Below are positions 1 through 9,067 of a stretch of DNA of 64,000 nucleotides, one piece after another. The position numbers and the translations under genes are program-made. Every line of letters starts with the position of its first letter. Within the stretch, counting starts at the first letter, position 1. Under the pieces are notes generated by a model. That model saw only the letters and a program-made list of their open reading frames with translations. It was not told the origin of the DNA and ran no database searches. This stretch comes from Millisia brevis NBRC 105863 (lineage in GTDB: Bacteria; Actinomycetota; Actinomycetes; Mycobacteriales; Mycobacteriaceae): the NCBI RefSeq assembly GCF_001552615.1, contig NZ_BCRN01000008.1:124001-188000 (forward strand), in the 5' to 3' direction.

Positions 1-150
1 CAGCGCCGCGGTGGCCACATTGCCCAGAGTGGACGATGAGCCGGAGGTCGATCGGACGGGCAGGGCTGTACGGCTCATTCCTCGACAATACGCAACGGTG
101 CGCCGTTCGCCGCATTTCGCGGCGCCGACCGACTGCGCCACACCCGCACC

Positions 151-182
151 GATATGGCGCCGGCATCGGGCGGCGCCATATC
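151..182 (-). terminator. Hairpin 3' of ponA2
   Basis: A perfect 11-bp inverted repeat (151-161 with 172-182, 10-nt loop) lies 18 bases beyond the ponA2 stop codon. There is no T-tract, so it is only a candidate terminator or mRNA 3' stabiliser. Nothing recognisable as a gene is seen in bases 1-150. Confidence 0.5.
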
Positions 183-199
183 GGCGGAGTCTGCGCGCG

Positions 200-2584
200 T
201 CAGGGCTGGCCGGGGGTCGCCGGGGTCGCGTTGTCGCCGGCGGCCGGGGTGTCGAGCTCCGGCAGGTCGATCGCGGGCGGGTTGCTGTCCGGTTCGGCCG
301 GCGGCGGCGGCGCGGTCTGCACCGATCCATCGCTGACGTAGATGGTGATCGCCGAGCCGGGCACGGCGGAACCGGCCGGCGACGAGGAGAGCACCGTGCC
401 GCGCGAGGCGGCGGCCGCGGTGGTCGACGGGGACACCGTGAAGCCCGCGGCCTCGAGGCGCTGGGTGGCCGCCGACTGCGACATACCCGCCACGTCCGGC
501 ACCTGCGCCTGCTGCGAGCCGCGCACGTACCGGTCGTCGATCGGCGGCAGTGAGATGTCACCGAAGGTGGTTCCGATCGACTGCATCGCGCCGTACCAGG
601 TTCGGGCCGGCTCGTTGCCGCCGTAGAGGTTGCCGCTCGAGCAGGGCCGGATCGGGAAGGAGCAGATCTGGCCGGGCGTCGGGGAATCGCCGTAGGTGTA
701 GACCGCGCCCGCGAGGCGGTTGGTGAAGCCGAGGAAGCCGGAGGACATATTCGACTCGGTGGTACCGGTCTTACCGGAGACCGGGTAGGTCCAGCCGACG
801 CTGCCGGCCGCGCCTGCGGCGGTACCGCCGGCCAGGTCGTCCCTCGACATCGCATTGGCCAGAGTGTTGGCCAGGCCCGGGTCGACGACCTGCTCGCAGG
901 CCTGTTGGGTCAGCGAGACGGGGTTGCCGTTGCGGTCGAAGATCGAATCGATCGGCGACGGCGGGCACCAGCGGCCGCCCGAGGCGAGCGTCGCGGCGAC
1001 GTTCGACAGCTCCAGGGGGTTGACCCAGGTGGGGCCGAGGGTGAACGAACCGAGGTTCGCGGCCTTCTGGTAGTCGGCCATCGACTGCTCGCCGAAGCCG
1101 GAGGTATTGGGCTGGGCATAGGACCGCAGGCCCAGACGGACCGCCATGTCGACCGTCGGGGTGACGCCGACCTGCTGGATCAGCTGGACGAAGGGGGTAT
1201 TCGGCGACTGCGCCAGCGCGTCGGGGACCGACAGCGACGCCGGGTAGTTGCCGACGTTCTCGACGCAGTAGACCCCGGACGGGCAGTTGCGGGCGCCACC
1301 GTCACCGAGCCCGCGAACCTCGACGCGACGCGGAACCTGCAGGATGGCGCTGGTGCCGAGGCCGCGTTCCATCGCCGCGGCGACGGTGAAGACCTTGAAG
1401 ATCGAGCCCGCGCCGTGGCCGGAGAGGGCGTAGGGCTGCGGCTGGACGGTCTGGTTGGCGTCACCGTCGAGGCCGTAGGTGCGGCTCGACGCCATCGCCA
1501 TCACCCGGTGCGAGTCCTGGCCGGGGGCGATCACGTTCATCACGGTGGCGACGTCGTCGACCGTCGGGCTGGTGTTGCGCACCAGAGACGCCTTGACCGA
1601 GTCCTGGACACGCGGGTCGAGGGTGGTGCGGATCAGGTAGCCACCCTGGTTGACCTGTTCGCGGCTGATGCCCGCCTCGGCGAGGTACTGCATGGCGTAG
1701 TCGCAGAAGAAGCCGCGGTCACCGGAAGCGATGCAGCCCTGCGGCAGTCCCTGCGGCTCCGGCAGCACGCCGAGCGGCAGGTCCTTGGCGGCGCGGATCT
1801 CGTCCGCGCGGGCCGGGATGTTCTGGATCATCGTGTCGAGCACGGTATTGCGACGCTCGAGGACACCCTCGGGGTTGGTGTACGGGTTGAGCGCCGAACT
1901 CGACTGCACCATGCCGGCGAGCATCGCCGACTGGGTGAGCGAGAGGTCCTTGGCGTCGACGCCGAAGTAGGTGCGGGCGGCGTCCTGGATGCCGTAGGAG
2001 GAGTTGCCGAAGGGCACCAGGTTGAGATAGCGGGTGAGGATCTCGTCCTTGGTCAGCTTGTCGTCGAGCGTCAGCGCCATCCGGATCTCGCGGATCTTTC
2101 GCGCGGGGGTTGTCTCGATCGCGGCGCGGCGTTCGGCGTCGGTCTTGGCGACCACCAGCAGCTGGTAGTTCTTCACATACTGCTGGTCGATCGTCGAAGC
2201 GCCCTGCTGGACCGAGCCGCTGGTGGTGTTGGTCAGCAGCGCGCGGATGGTGCCCTGCCAGTCGACGCCGTCGTGGTCGGCGAAGCGGCGATCCTCGATC
2301 GAGACGATCGCGAGCTTCATGTCATTGGAGATCTGATCGCTCGGCACCTCGAATCGGCGCTGGTCGTAGAGCCAGGCGATCGGATTGCCGTCGGCGTCGA
2401 CCATCGTCGAGACCGCGGGGACGGTGCCCTCGATCAGCTCGGCGGAGACGTTGTCGACCGTGTCGGCCGCACGATTGGAGGCCAGTCCGAAGCCGCCCGC
2501 CGCCGGAAAGAGGACACCTGCCAGAACTACACCGGCAAGCGCGGAGCAGCCCGCCAGCTTCCCGATAGTCTTTGCGATCGACAC
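200..2584 (-). CDS. ponA2: Bifunctional class A penicillin-binding protein PonA2
   Basis: Polymerises lipid II glycan strands and cross-links stem peptides at the outer face of the cytoplasmic membrane. The 794-residue protein has one N-terminal membrane anchor (about residues 10-32). A glycosyltransferase domain follows with the EDRRFADHDGVD motif (catalytic Glu97) and GASTIDQQ at 128-135. The transpeptidase domain has SIFK (nucleophile Ser393), SPN at 459-461 and KTG at 604-606. A single PASTA domain lies at about 692-752, followed by a Pro-rich tail. This order and length match mycobacterial PonA2. It is divergent from whiB4, as in M. tuberculosis (Rv3682/Rv3681c). Confidence 0.95.
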   Translation of the reverse strand: MSIAKTIGKLAGCSALAGVVLAGVLFPAAGGFGLASNRAADTVDNVSAELIEGTVPAVSTMVDADGNPIAWLYDQRRFEVPSDQISNDMKLAIVSIEDRRFADHDGVDWQGTIRALLTNTTSGSVQQGASTIDQQYVKNYQLLVVAKTDAERRAAIETTPARKIREIRMALTLDDKLTKDEILTRYLNLVPFGNSSYGIQDAARTYFGVDAKDLSLTQSAMLAGMVQSSSALNPYTNPEGVLERRNTVLDTMIQNIPARADEIRAAKDLPLGVLPEPQGLPQGCIASGDRGFFCDYAMQYLAEAGISREQVNQGGYLIRTTLDPRVQDSVKASLVRNTSPTVDDVATVMNVIAPGQDSHRVMAMASSRTYGLDGDANQTVQPQPYALSGHGAGSIFKVFTVAAAMERGLGTSAILQVPRRVEVRGLGDGGARNCPSGVYCVENVGNYPASLSVPDALAQSPNTPFVQLIQQVGVTPTVDMAVRLGLRSYAQPNTSGFGEQSMADYQKAANLGSFTLGPTWVNPLELSNVAATLASGGRWCPPSPIDSIFDRNGNPVSLTQQACEQVVDPGLANTLANAMSRDDLAGGTAAGAAGSVGWTYPVSGKTGTTESNMSSGFLGFTNRLAGAVYTYGDSPTPGQICSFPIRPCSSGNLYGGNEPARTWYGAMQSIGTTFGDISLPPIDDRYVRGSQQAQVPDVAGMSQSAATQRLEAAGFTVSPSTTAAAASRGTVLSSSPAGSAVPGSAITIYVSDGSVQTAPPPPAEPDSNPPAIDLPELDTPAAGDNATPATPGQP

Positions 2585-2896
2585 TCGGACAGCCTACGTG
2601 CTTCCACCGGCGGCCTCCGGTGCCGGTTGTGCGGGACCTCTCGGACCAACCGCTTTGTTGCGATTTGGTCAACGTTTGCACGCCCGTACCAAAAAAACCG
2701 TTGCCGATCTTGCGGCTCGCGGCGTCGTTCCTTTAGATTGACCTACGGCAGGTGTGATTCACATAACAGTGCAGTGCAAAAGTGGGGCGGCGCTCACAGC
2801 AGTGTGATTGTCGCTTCCCTGCGCGGCCCGAGCTGTGAGGTCACGCGCGGGCGGCTGGTGGACCTCGGTCTCCCGGTCGAGGTGAAAGGGTGATGC
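2585..2896. promoter_or_regulatory. Divergent ponA2/whiB4 intergenic region
   Basis: 312 bases with no ORF I would call. The region should hold promoters in both directions. It is AT-richer than its surroundings and includes a run of seven A (about 2692-2698), a TTTAGATT stretch near 2732-2739 and the short palindrome TGTGATTCACA at 2753-2763. I could not assign a transcription start. Confidence 0.4.
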
Positions 2897-3214
2897 ATGC
2901 GGATGACAACCTCAGCGAAGAGCGTTGCACAGGCAGAAGCCAGGATCGCGTGGGTCTCGGACGCGAGATGCCGTGGAGTTGATCCCGATCAGCTTTTCGT
3001 GCGGGGAGCTGCGCAGCGCAAGGCGGCCACGATCTGTCGTCACTGTCCGGTTCTCATGGAGTGCGGGGCGGATGCGCTCGACAATCGTGTCGAGTTCGGG
3101 GTGTGGGGCGGTATGACGGAGCGCCAGCGGCGAGCGCTGCTGAAGCAGTATCCGGATGTCGAGTCGTGGGCCGATTTCTTCGAGGCCCGGCGCCGACATC
3201 AGAACGTGAGCTGA
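2897..3214 (+). CDS. whiB4: WhiB-family iron-sulfur regulator WhiB4
   Basis: A redox-sensing [4Fe-4S] transcription factor of the actinobacterial WhiB family. The four cluster ligands are Cys25, Cys47, Cys50 and Cys56, in the usual C-x(n)-CxxC-x5-C spacing. The GVWGGMTERQRR turn (68-79) follows, with a basic C-terminal region. Length is 105 residues. The ATG at 2897 is preceded by a GAAAGGG ribosome-binding site; an ATG two codons later is also possible. Identity as WhiB4 rather than another WhiB rests on the neighbouring ponA2 and ArsA-like genes, which flank whiB4 in mycobacteria. In that genus WhiB4 is linked to oxidative-stress control. Confidence 0.9.
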   Translation: MRMTTSAKSVAQAEARIAWVSDARCRGVDPDQLFVRGAAQRKAATICRHCPVLMECGADALDNRVEFGVWGGMTERQRRALLKQYPDVESWADFFEARRRHQNVS

Positions 3215-3226
3215 CCGTTCGATCGT

Positions 3227-3257
3227 GACGTCGACCCGCCTGCCGCGGGTCGACGTC
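3227..3257. terminator. Hairpin between convergent whiB4 and ArsA-like gene
   Basis: Perfect 13-bp inverted repeat (3227-3239 with 3245-3257, 5-nt loop) followed by CTTGTCTG. It lies 13 bases after the whiB4 stop and can serve as its terminator. Confidence 0.75.
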
Positions 3258-3357
3258 CTTGTCTGTCGGGCCGATGGTATCCGAGACGGCGGGTACCGGA
3301 CAATGGTTTGGCGGATGTTGCCGGGGTTTCGGTAGCCGCGGGTTTTCGGACGATCGG

Positions 3358-4479
3358 TCAGGCCGTCAGCTGATCTCCGACCGCGCGCAACGCGGTCAGG
3401 TCCGAGACCTCGAACGGCAGCGACGGCACACCGACCACCGGCACCTGCGGGTGCGCGGCGGTGAATCGACGCAGCAGGCCCAACTCGCGCTTGGCGGTCC
3501 CGGCCCGTTCGACGTGAATGCGCAGCACACCGATGGTCAAGCGGTGATCGGCGGCAGCGGTGCGCTCCTCGGCGGCCAGCGCGTCGGCCGCGGTCGCGGC
3601 GTGATCGGCCTGCAGATCGCTCAACCGCGGATGGGTCCGATTGACCACCAACCCGGCCAGCGGCATCGACTCCGCCCGCAGCCGGTCGACGAAGAACGAC
3701 GCCTCCCGCAGCGCGTCCGGCTCCGCCGAGGACACCACCACGAAGTTGGTCCCCTCCTTGCGCAGCACGTTGTAGGTCATCGTCGCGCGCTGCTGGAAAC
3801 TGTCGAACAGCGAATCGAACGACTGGACGAAGGTGGACGCGTCGGCGAGCATATTGCTGCCCACCACTGTCGAGACCCCCTTCATCGCCAGGCTCATCAC
3901 CCCGGTGACCATCCGACCGATCCCGCGGCCCGGCGCCATCAGCAGTCGGATCATCCGACCGTCGAGGAATGAACCGAGCCGCTGCGGCGCGTCGAGAAAG
4001 TCGAGGGCGTTGCGCGACGGCGGGGTGTCGACGACGACCAGGTCCCACTGCTCCTGACCGACCAACTGGCCGAGCTTCTCCATCGCCATGTACTCCTGCG
4101 TCCCGGAGAACGAGGTCGCGACGGTTTGGTAGAAGGGGTTGGCCAGGATCGCTTCGGCCTTCTCCGGGGTGGCGTGTTCGAGCACCATCTCGTCGAAGGT
4201 GCGCCGCATATTGAGCATCATCGCGTAGAGCTCGCCGGTCGCCTCCGGCCCGAGGGCCACCGGCTGCGGGGTGTTGTCCAACTCCTGGACGCCGAGTGCC
4301 TGGGCGAGGCGGCGGGCGGGGTCGATCGTCAGCACGACCACTCGGCGGCCCGATTCGGCCGCCCGCAGCGCGATCGCGGCGGCGGTGGTGGTCTTGCCGA
4401 CCCCGCCTGCGCCACAACAGACCACGATCCGGTTGGCCGGGTTGGTCAGCATCTCCGAGACATCGAATGCGGAGTTCAC
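3358..4479 (-). CDS. ArsA/Get3-like ATPase, second subunit (Rv3680-like)
   Basis: A SIMIBI-class ATPase of the ArsA/Get3 family, 373 residues. The deviant Walker A motif GAGGVGKTT is at residues 23-31, followed by the [14 protein letters not shown] switch region typical of the family. I chose the GTG at 4479 because it overlaps the stop of the upstream gene (GTGA) and has GAGGAGG in front; the reading frame stays open far upstream but has no family homology there. The pair corresponds to Rv3679/Rv3680, described (from memory) as BagA/BagB, a paired bacterial Get3-like system affecting tolerance of envelope stress. The substrate is not shown by the sequence. Confidence 0.85.
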   Translation of the reverse strand: MNSAFDVSEMLTNPANRIVVCCGAGGVGKTTTAAAIALRAAESGRRVVVLTIDPARRLAQALGVQELDNTPQPVALGPEATGELYAMMLNMRRTFDEMVLEHATPEKAEAILANPFYQTVATSFSGTQEYMAMEKLGQLVGQEQWDLVVVDTPPSRNALDFLDAPQRLGSFLDGRMIRLLMAPGRGIGRMVTGVMSLAMKGVSTVVGSNMLADASTFVQSFDSLFDSFQQRATMTYNVLRKEGTNFVVVSSAEPDALREASFFVDRLRAESMPLAGLVVNRTHPRLSDLQADHAATAADALAAEERTAAADHRLTIGVLRIHVERAGTAKRELGLLRRFTAAHPQVPVVGVPSLPFEVSDLTALRAVGDQLTA

Positions 4480-5519
4480 TTCACGCCCTCCTCGATCATC
4501 AGGCCGGCCAATTCGTAGAGCCCGCCGAGGTCCATCCCGTCCGGCAGCTCCGGCAGCACCAGTCGCGGCGCGTCGAGCTCGGCGAGCCCCTCGGCGCTGG
4601 TGACCTGCGTCTGCAGCGTCGCGGCGTGTTCGATCGTCTCGGTCAACAGGCCCGCGAAGTCCTCGGGGGACAGTTCGATGCCCACCGAGCGCAGGTCCGC
4701 CTCGACCCGCGCGGCGTCGATCCGCCCCTCGGCCGCCTCCGCGAGTTCCTCCGGGGGCAACAACGGCCGGTGGGACCGGTTGACGATGATCGCGCCGAGG
4801 TTCATCCCCGCCTTGCGCAGGTCGGTCGCCGCGTCGACGGTCTCCTGTACCGGCAGGGCTTCGAGCAGCGTCACCAGGTGCACCGCCGTCTCCGACGAAT
4901 GCAGCAGCCGCACGACTCCGTCGGCCTGCGAGCGGATCGGGCCGCCGCGGGCGAGATCGGACATCGCGCGGGTGACGTCCAGGAAGGTGTGGATGCGGCC
5001 GGTCGGCGGCGCGTCGACCACCACCGCGTCGTAGGTATGGCTGCCGTCGGGATCGCGGCGGACCACGCACTCCTTGATCTTGCCGGTGAGCAGGACGTCC
5101 TTGAGACCCGGCGCGATCGTCGTCGCGAAGTCGACCGCGCCGACGCGGCGCATCGCGCGCCCGGCGAAGCCGAGGTTGTAGAACATGTCGAGGTATTCGA
5201 GGAAGGTCGCCTCGATATCGACGGCAAGCGCGTAGACCTCACCGCCGTCCGCGGCGCTGGCGATCCGCGTCTCGGTCGACTTCAGCGGCGGAAGATCGAA
5301 CAACTGCGCGATGCCCTGGCGCTCCTCGACCTCGATCAGCAGGACCTTGCGGCCACCGGCGGCCAGGGCGAGCGCGAGCACCGCGGCGACGGTCGTCTTC
5401 CCCGTGCCCCCCTTGCCGGATACGAAATGCAGGCGAGCCCGATCGGCGGCCGCCGGCCAATGGTCGCCGTCCGGCGCGGTCGAGCCGGCGGTACCCGCCT
5501 CGGGAGGGATTTCAGACAC
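4476..5519 (-). CDS. ArsA/Get3-like ATPase, first subunit (Rv3679-like)
   Basis: Paralogue and probable heteromeric partner of the next gene. It has 347 residues with the deviant Walker [11 protein letters not shown] near residues 34-43, a VDAPPTGR switch motif and an LIEVEE segment in place of the usual Asp. There is no CxC arsenite-binding pair, so arsenite export is unlikely. The stop codon overlaps the start of the second ATPase gene by four bases, which indicates translational coupling. It is divergent from the DUF4177 gene, with about 40 bases between the start codons. Confidence 0.85.
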   Translation of the reverse strand: MSEIPPEAGTAGSTAPDGDHWPAAADRARLHFVSGKGGTGKTTVAAVLALALAAGGRKVLLIEVEERQGIAQLFDLPPLKSTETRIASAADGGEVYALAVDIEATFLEYLDMFYNLGFAGRAMRRVGAVDFATTIAPGLKDVLLTGKIKECVVRRDPDGSHTYDAVVVDAPPTGRIHTFLDVTRAMSDLARGGPIRSQADGVVRLLHSSETAVHLVTLLEALPVQETVDAATDLRKAGMNLGAIIVNRSHRPLLPPEELAEAAEGRIDAARVEADLRSVGIELSPEDFAGLLTETIEHAATLQTQVTSAEGLAELDAPRLVLPELPDGMDLGGLYELAGLMIEEGVK

Positions 5520-5559
5520 CCCACGAGATTACAAACAAGTGGCCACTAGTCTGACCAAC

Positions 5560-5724
5560 ATGAGCAATGCCACCGCGTGGGAGTACCTGACAGCACCGTT
5601 GCTGATCCACAACACCAAGCAGATCCTCGACAACTTCGGCGCCGACGGATGGGAACTGGTCACGGTTCAGCCCGGCATGTCGGCCGAGCAGTTGGTGGCC
5701 TACTTCAAGCGTCCGAAGGGCTGA
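5560..5724 (+). CDS. DUF4177-type small protein (Rv3678A-like)
   Basis: A 54-residue protein beginning MSNATAWEYLTAPLL and containing the DNFGADGWELVTVQPG segment that marks the DUF4177 family. Function is unknown. It lies two bases upstream of ridA and is probably co-transcribed. The ATG at 5560 is chosen because homologous proteins begin at this point; the longer open frame upstream is antisense to the ATPase gene. Confidence 0.8.
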   Translation: MSNATAWEYLTAPLLIHNTKQILDNFGADGWELVTVQPGMSAEQLVAYFKRPKG

Positions 5725-5726
5725 CG

Positions 5727-6206
5727 ATGAGTGCCTCCGAAACCGCGGTGTCCTGGACGCGCCGCCTGCACGATCTGGGCATCGAACTGCCGCCGGTGGT
5801 TCCCCCGGTCGCCGCCTATATCCCCGCGGTGCGCACCGGCAACCTCGTCTACACCTCCGGCCAGGTTCCGCTGGTCGACGGTAAGCCCACCCACGTCGGC
5901 AAGGTCGGCGATGCGGTCGCTCCCGAGGATGCCGCCTACGCCGCGCGCACCTGCGCGCTCAACGCGCTGGCCGCCGTACACGCCCTGGTCGGTATCGACT
6001 CGGTGGTGCGGGTGGTCAAGGTCGTCGGCTTCGTGGCCTCCGCCGACGGCTTCACCGGGCAACCCGCGGTGATCAACGGGGCGTCGAACCTGCTCGGCGA
6101 GGTCTTCGGCGACGCCGGCGCGCACGCTCGATCGGCCGTCGGTGTGGCGGAACTGCCGCTCGGCGTCCCGGTCGAGGTCGAACTGATCGTCGAGATCGAG
6201 GGCTGA
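5727..6206 (+). CDS. RidA/YjgF-like enamine-imine deaminase
   Basis: A 159-residue RidA-family protein (Rv3678c-like). It shows the YTSGQVPLVDGK strand-loop and a C-terminal PLGVPVEVELIVEIE strand typical of trimeric RidA proteins, which hydrolyse reactive enamine/imine intermediates. The usual C-terminal RxxV substrate Arg is not obvious at the family position: ARSAVGVAEL holds the nearest Arg (ARS). This leaves open a RidA subfamily with a different substrate. It is followed four bases later by the metallo-hydrolase gene. Confidence 0.85.
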   Translation: MSASETAVSWTRRLHDLGIELPPVVPPVAAYIPAVRTGNLVYTSGQVPLVDGKPTHVGKVGDAVAPEDAAYAARTCALNALAAVHALVGIDSVVRVVKVVGFVASADGFTGQPAVINGASNLLGEVFGDAGAHARSAVGVAELPLGVPVEVELIVEIEG

Positions 6207-6210
6207 TCCG

Positions 6211-7014
6211 GTGGCCGGCGATGATGCCGTCCCCGGTGGACCGATCGAGCACCCCGCCTACGGGGTGGTCCGGCCGGTCACCGACACCGCAAGCGTGCTG
6301 CTGGCCGACAACCCGGGCAAAATGACGCTCGACGGCACGAATTCCTGGCTGCTGGGCGCGCCCGGCTCCCGCGAACGCATCGTCGTCGACCCCGGTCCGC
6401 GCACCCGCGCACATATCGACCGGATCGTCGATGCGGCCGACGTGCCGTTGGTGCTGATCACGCACCGCCATCACGACCACACCGGCGGCATCCCGCGCAT
6501 CGCGCGGCTGACCGGTGCGCCCGTTCGCGCGCTGAACCCGAAGTACTGCCGCGGCGGGGAGCCACTGCGGGACGGCGAGGTGATCGAGGCGGCCGGCGTC
6601 CGGCTGACCGTGGTCACCACCCCCGGGCATACCGCCGACTCGGTGAGCCTGGTGCTCGACGACGCCGTCGTCACCGGGGACACGATCCTCGGCCGGGGAA
6701 CGACGGTCATCGATTCGCGCGATGGCACGCTCGGCGACTACCTGGCCTCGCTCGACCGACTGAGCGACGTCGGGGAGGGCAAGCGGTTGCTGCCCGGGCA
6801 CGGTCCGGACGGCGCGGACACCGCCGAAGCGGCTCGGGCCTACCGGGTACATCGGCAGCAGCGGCTCGACCAGGTGCGCGGCGCACTCGAGACCCTCGGC
6901 GCGGACGCGTCACCGCTCGCGGTGGTCAAGCTGGTCTACGCCGACATCGACAAGCGGCTGTGGCCGGCGGCGCGACAATCGGTCAAGGCGCAATTGGACT
7001 ATCTGCGCAGCTGA
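6211..7014 (+). CDS. Metallo-beta-lactamase-fold hydrolase (Rv3677c-like)
   Basis: A 267-residue cytosolic hydrolase of the MBL superfamily. The metal-binding motif THRHHDHTGG gives His85, His87/88, Asp89 and His90. GHTADS supplies the next His, DTILG the bridging Asp region and PGHGPD the last His. The C-terminal helical segment (KLVYADIDKRLWPAARQS) resembles the LACTB2 subgroup, whose human member is an endoribonuclease; ribonuclease activity here would be inference. GTG start four bases after the ridA stop. Confidence 0.85.
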   Translation: MAGDDAVPGGPIEHPAYGVVRPVTDTASVLLADNPGKMTLDGTNSWLLGAPGSRERIVVDPGPRTRAHIDRIVDAADVPLVLITHRHHDHTGGIPRIARLTGAPVRALNPKYCRGGEPLRDGEVIEAAGVRLTVVTTPGHTADSVSLVLDDAVVTGDTILGRGTTVIDSRDGTLGDYLASLDRLSDVGEGKRLLPGHGPDGADTAEAARAYRVHRQQRLDQVRGALETLGADASPLAVVKLVYADIDKRLWPAARQSVKAQLDYLRS

Positions 7015-7031
7015 CGGGCCAAAGGACAAAA

Positions 7032-7065
7032 GGCGGCGCGGTCGAGGATCCTCGACCGCGCCGCC
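7032..7065. terminator. Bidirectional terminator between the MBL gene and crp
   Basis: Perfect 34-base palindrome (17-bp arms), preceded by an A-rich stretch and followed by CCTTGT. It separates the convergent hydrolase and crp genes, 17 bases after the first stop and 24 before the second. Confidence 0.85.
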
Positions 7066-7088
7066 CTTGTCGTCGTTCGTGTGCGGCG

Positions 7089-7763
7089 CTACCGCGCGCG
7101 GCGCGCCAGGCGCTCGGAGTCCGAGATCAGCACGCTCTTGCCCTCGAGGCGCAACCAGCCGCGGTGCGCGAAATCGGCGAGGGCCTTGTTGACCGTCTCG
7201 CGAGACGCACCGACCAGCTGGGCGATCTCTTCCTGGGTCAGGTCGTGGGTGACCCGCAGGGCGCCGCCCTCCTGGGTGCCGAACCGCTGCGCGAGGTGCA
7301 GCAGCTGCTTGGCGACACGGCCGGGCACGTCGGTGAAGATCAGATCCGCGAGGTTGTTGTTGGTGCGGCGCAGACGGCGCGCCAGAACCCGCAGCAACTG
7401 CTCGGCGATCTCCGGCCGATCCCTTATCCAGGAACGCAGCGCGTCACGATCCATGCTGACGGCGCGGACCTCGGTCACGGTGGTCGCGGTCGACGTGCGC
7501 GGCCCCGGGTCGAAGATCGACAGCTCGCCGAACATGTCGGACGGCCCCATGATCGTCAGCAGGTTCTCCCGGCCGTCCGGCGAGCGGCGGCCGAGCTTCA
7601 CCTTGCCGGACACGATGATGTACAGCCGATCGCCGGGTTCGCCCTCGTTGAAGACGATGTGGCCGCGCGGGAAATCCACCGGCTGCAGCTGCTTGGTCAG
7701 CGCTGCCACCGCTGCGGGGTCCACCCCCTGGAAGATGCCGGCGCGCGCCAGTACCTCGTCCAC
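7089..7763 (-). CDS. crp: Crp/GlxR-type cAMP-responsive regulator
   Basis: Global cAMP-binding transcription factor of the Mycobacteriales. The cyclic-nucleotide domain holds [20 protein letters not shown] and the [18 protein letters not shown] phosphate-binding cassette. The C-terminal helix-turn-helix is [19 protein letters not shown]. Sequence is nearly the same as M. tuberculosis Rv3676. I place the start at the GTG at 7763 (AAGGAG seven bases before it), which gives exactly 224 residues, the length of Rv3676; an in-frame GTG at 7784 would add seven residues and lacks a site of its own. Confidence 0.95.
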   Translation of the reverse strand: MDEVLARAGIFQGVDPAAVAALTKQLQPVDFPRGHIVFNEGEPGDRLYIIVSGKVKLGRRSPDGRENLLTIMGPSDMFGELSIFDPGPRTSTATTVTEVRAVSMDRDALRSWIRDRPEIAEQLLRVLARRLRRTNNNLADLIFTDVPGRVAKQLLHLAQRFGTQEGGALRVTHDLTQEEIAQLVGASRETVNKALADFAHRGWLRLEGKSVLISDSERLARRAR

Positions 7764-7996
7764 GTCATTCTCCTTCACGTGCACAGCCTTCCTGCGCAGA
7801 TGTCCCGGTCAACCGGAGATGTTGTCCCCTACAGCCGGACGGATGCCCGCTCACCATCGACTCGGTCACACCGACCCCTCCGCAGATACTACGACGTCTG
7901 CGGCGCGGTCGAGTGATCGACGCCACCGGTGGTTGGAACCAAACCGTATCGGAGGGCCGAACGTTTGTGTCTATGTGGGGGGAGTTGGCCGGAATT

Positions 7997-8275
7997 TCAG
8001 CTTGCGCGGCGGTCTTCTTCGGTAACCAGACCGGCCGGCAGGGCGGGGGTACGTGCCCCCGGCCGCTTGCGGGTGCGCAGCCGCAGCCGGGCGAGCGCGT
8101 TGGGGAAACCTTCGACGGCCAGCGCGGCGACATCGTCGCCACGGGCCTGGTCGAGGAATTCCTCCACTTCCTGCTCCCGGACGTTCAGGCGGGACAGTCG
8201 CGCTTCGACACGCTCCATGGACAGAGCGAAGAGCATCAGCATCATGGGAAACAGCACGACGGCAAGAGCCTGCAT
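7997..8275 (-). CDS. Small membrane protein (Rv3675-like)
   Basis: A 92-residue protein with one N-terminal hydrophobic helix (AVVLFPMMLMLFAL), then an acidic helical region (ERVEARLSRLNVREQEVEEFLDQA is the core) and a basic C-terminus. Position next to crp and this layout fit mycobacterial Rv3675, a conserved membrane protein of unknown role. The start at 8275 is the first Met before the helix; no clear ribosome-binding site precedes it, and the frame stays open to 8365. Confidence 0.65.
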   Translation of the reverse strand: MQALAVVLFPMMLMLFALSMERVEARLSRLNVREQEVEEFLDQARGDDVAALAVEGFPNALARLRLRTRKRPGARTPALPAGLVTEEDRRAS

Positions 8276-8341
8276 GGTTGCACAGTTAACACGGCCGACG
8301 AAACGAAGGGAACACTGGGGCACGGCGAGTCGGGCAGAACG

Positions 8342-8347
8342 TAGACT
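8342..8347 (+). promoter_or_regulatory. -10 element TAGACT for a leaderless transcript
   Basis: TAGACT ends seven bases before the ATG at 8355, the spacing expected when transcription starts at the A of the start codon. No convincing -35 box is visible. It would drive the micro-ORF/tlpA/nudix/marP operon. Confidence 0.5.
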
Positions 8348-8354
8348 CGTGCGG

Positions 8355-8438
8355 ATGCTCACCACCGCTGTTGTCGTCGGGGACCCGACCGTTCCCGCCG
8401 CGAACCCGGCGGTCCGGAATTCCGGTGCGCGCAGGTGA
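8355..8438 (+). CDS. 27-codon leader micro-ORF coupled to the tlpA-like gene
   Basis: A short ORF starting MLTTAVVVGDPT and ending in an Arg-Arg pair. It starts where a leaderless mRNA would begin (TAGACT box just upstream), and its TGA stop overlaps the GTG start of the thioredoxin gene as GTGA. That gene has no ribosome-binding site of its own, so terminating ribosomes may re-initiate. I find no similarity to a known family. An alternative is that the ORF is incidental and only the overlap is by chance. Confidence 0.5.
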   Translation: MLTTAVVVGDPTVPAANPAVRNSGARR

Positions 8439-9067
8439 AGACCGCAAAGCCGGTGCTACCGGTCGTTGCCATCGTCGCGGTGGTCGTGATCGTGGCCGTC
8501 GTCGGCTGGATGTGGACGCGCCCGGACGCCGCCCCCGAGGCCGCTCCGGTCGCCGATGCCCCGGTGAGCGCCGAGTTGGCCGCCGCCCGCGCCACGACCG
8601 CGGTCGCCGGCTGTCCGGTCGACCCGGCGGCGACGCCGACCGGGCCCTTGGCGGGGCTGACGGTCGAATGCCTGGCGACGGGGGAGCCGATCGACGCGGG
8701 CGCCGTGGTCGCCGGCACCCCCACCCTGATCAATCTGTGGGCCTACTGGTGTGGTCCCTGCGCGCAGGAACTGCCGATCCTGCAGCAGTTCGCCGAGCGG
8801 GCGAACGGCGCGGTGTCGGTGGTGACCGTCCATCGCGACCTGCGCCCGGCCGCCGCGCTGGCCCGGTTGGACGCCTACGGGGTGACCCTCGAGGGCCTGC
8901 AGGATCCGGACGCGCGGATCGCGACGGCGGTCGGTGCGCCGGAGGTGCTGCCGGTCTCGGTCCTGCTGCGGCCCGACGGATCGGTGGCCACCGTGCACGC
9001 CGGCGTCTTCCGATCGGTCGACGAGGTCGCCGCCCTGGTCTCCGCCGAACTGGGCGTCTCGGTATGA
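8435..9067 (+). CDS. Membrane-anchored TlpA/ResA-like thioredoxin (Rv3673c-like)
   Basis: An extracytoplasmic thiol-disulfide oxidoreductase of 210 residues. An N-terminal membrane helix (about 7-27) is followed by an Ala/Pro-rich linker and a thioredoxin domain with the WCGPC active site (Cys106, Cys109). A cis-Pro is in the VLPVSVLLRPDG segment. Two further Cys (60 and 79) lie ahead of the domain. It belongs to the conserved crp-marP neighbourhood. Its stop overlaps the next start as ATGA. Confidence 0.85.
   Translation: MKTAKPVLPVVAIVAVVVIVAVVGWMWTRPDAAPEAAPVADAPVSAELAAARATTAVAGCPVDPAATPTGPLAGLTVECLATGEPIDAGAVVAGTPTLINLWAYWCGPCAQELPILQQFAERANGAVSVVTVHRDLRPAAALARLDAYGVTLEGLQDPDARIATAVGAPEVLPVSVLLRPDGSVATVHAGVFRSVDEVAALVSAELGVSV

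Noticed and set aside
2753-2763. CRP/GlxR site TGTGATTCACA before whiB4
   Set aside because: The half-sites are separated by one base and not the six of the consensus, so binding by the nearby Crp is unlikely.
905-2893. 662-residue plus-strand ORF opposite ponA2
   Set aside because: Asp/Arg/Val-rich antisense shadow of a complete PBP gene with all motifs on the other strand.
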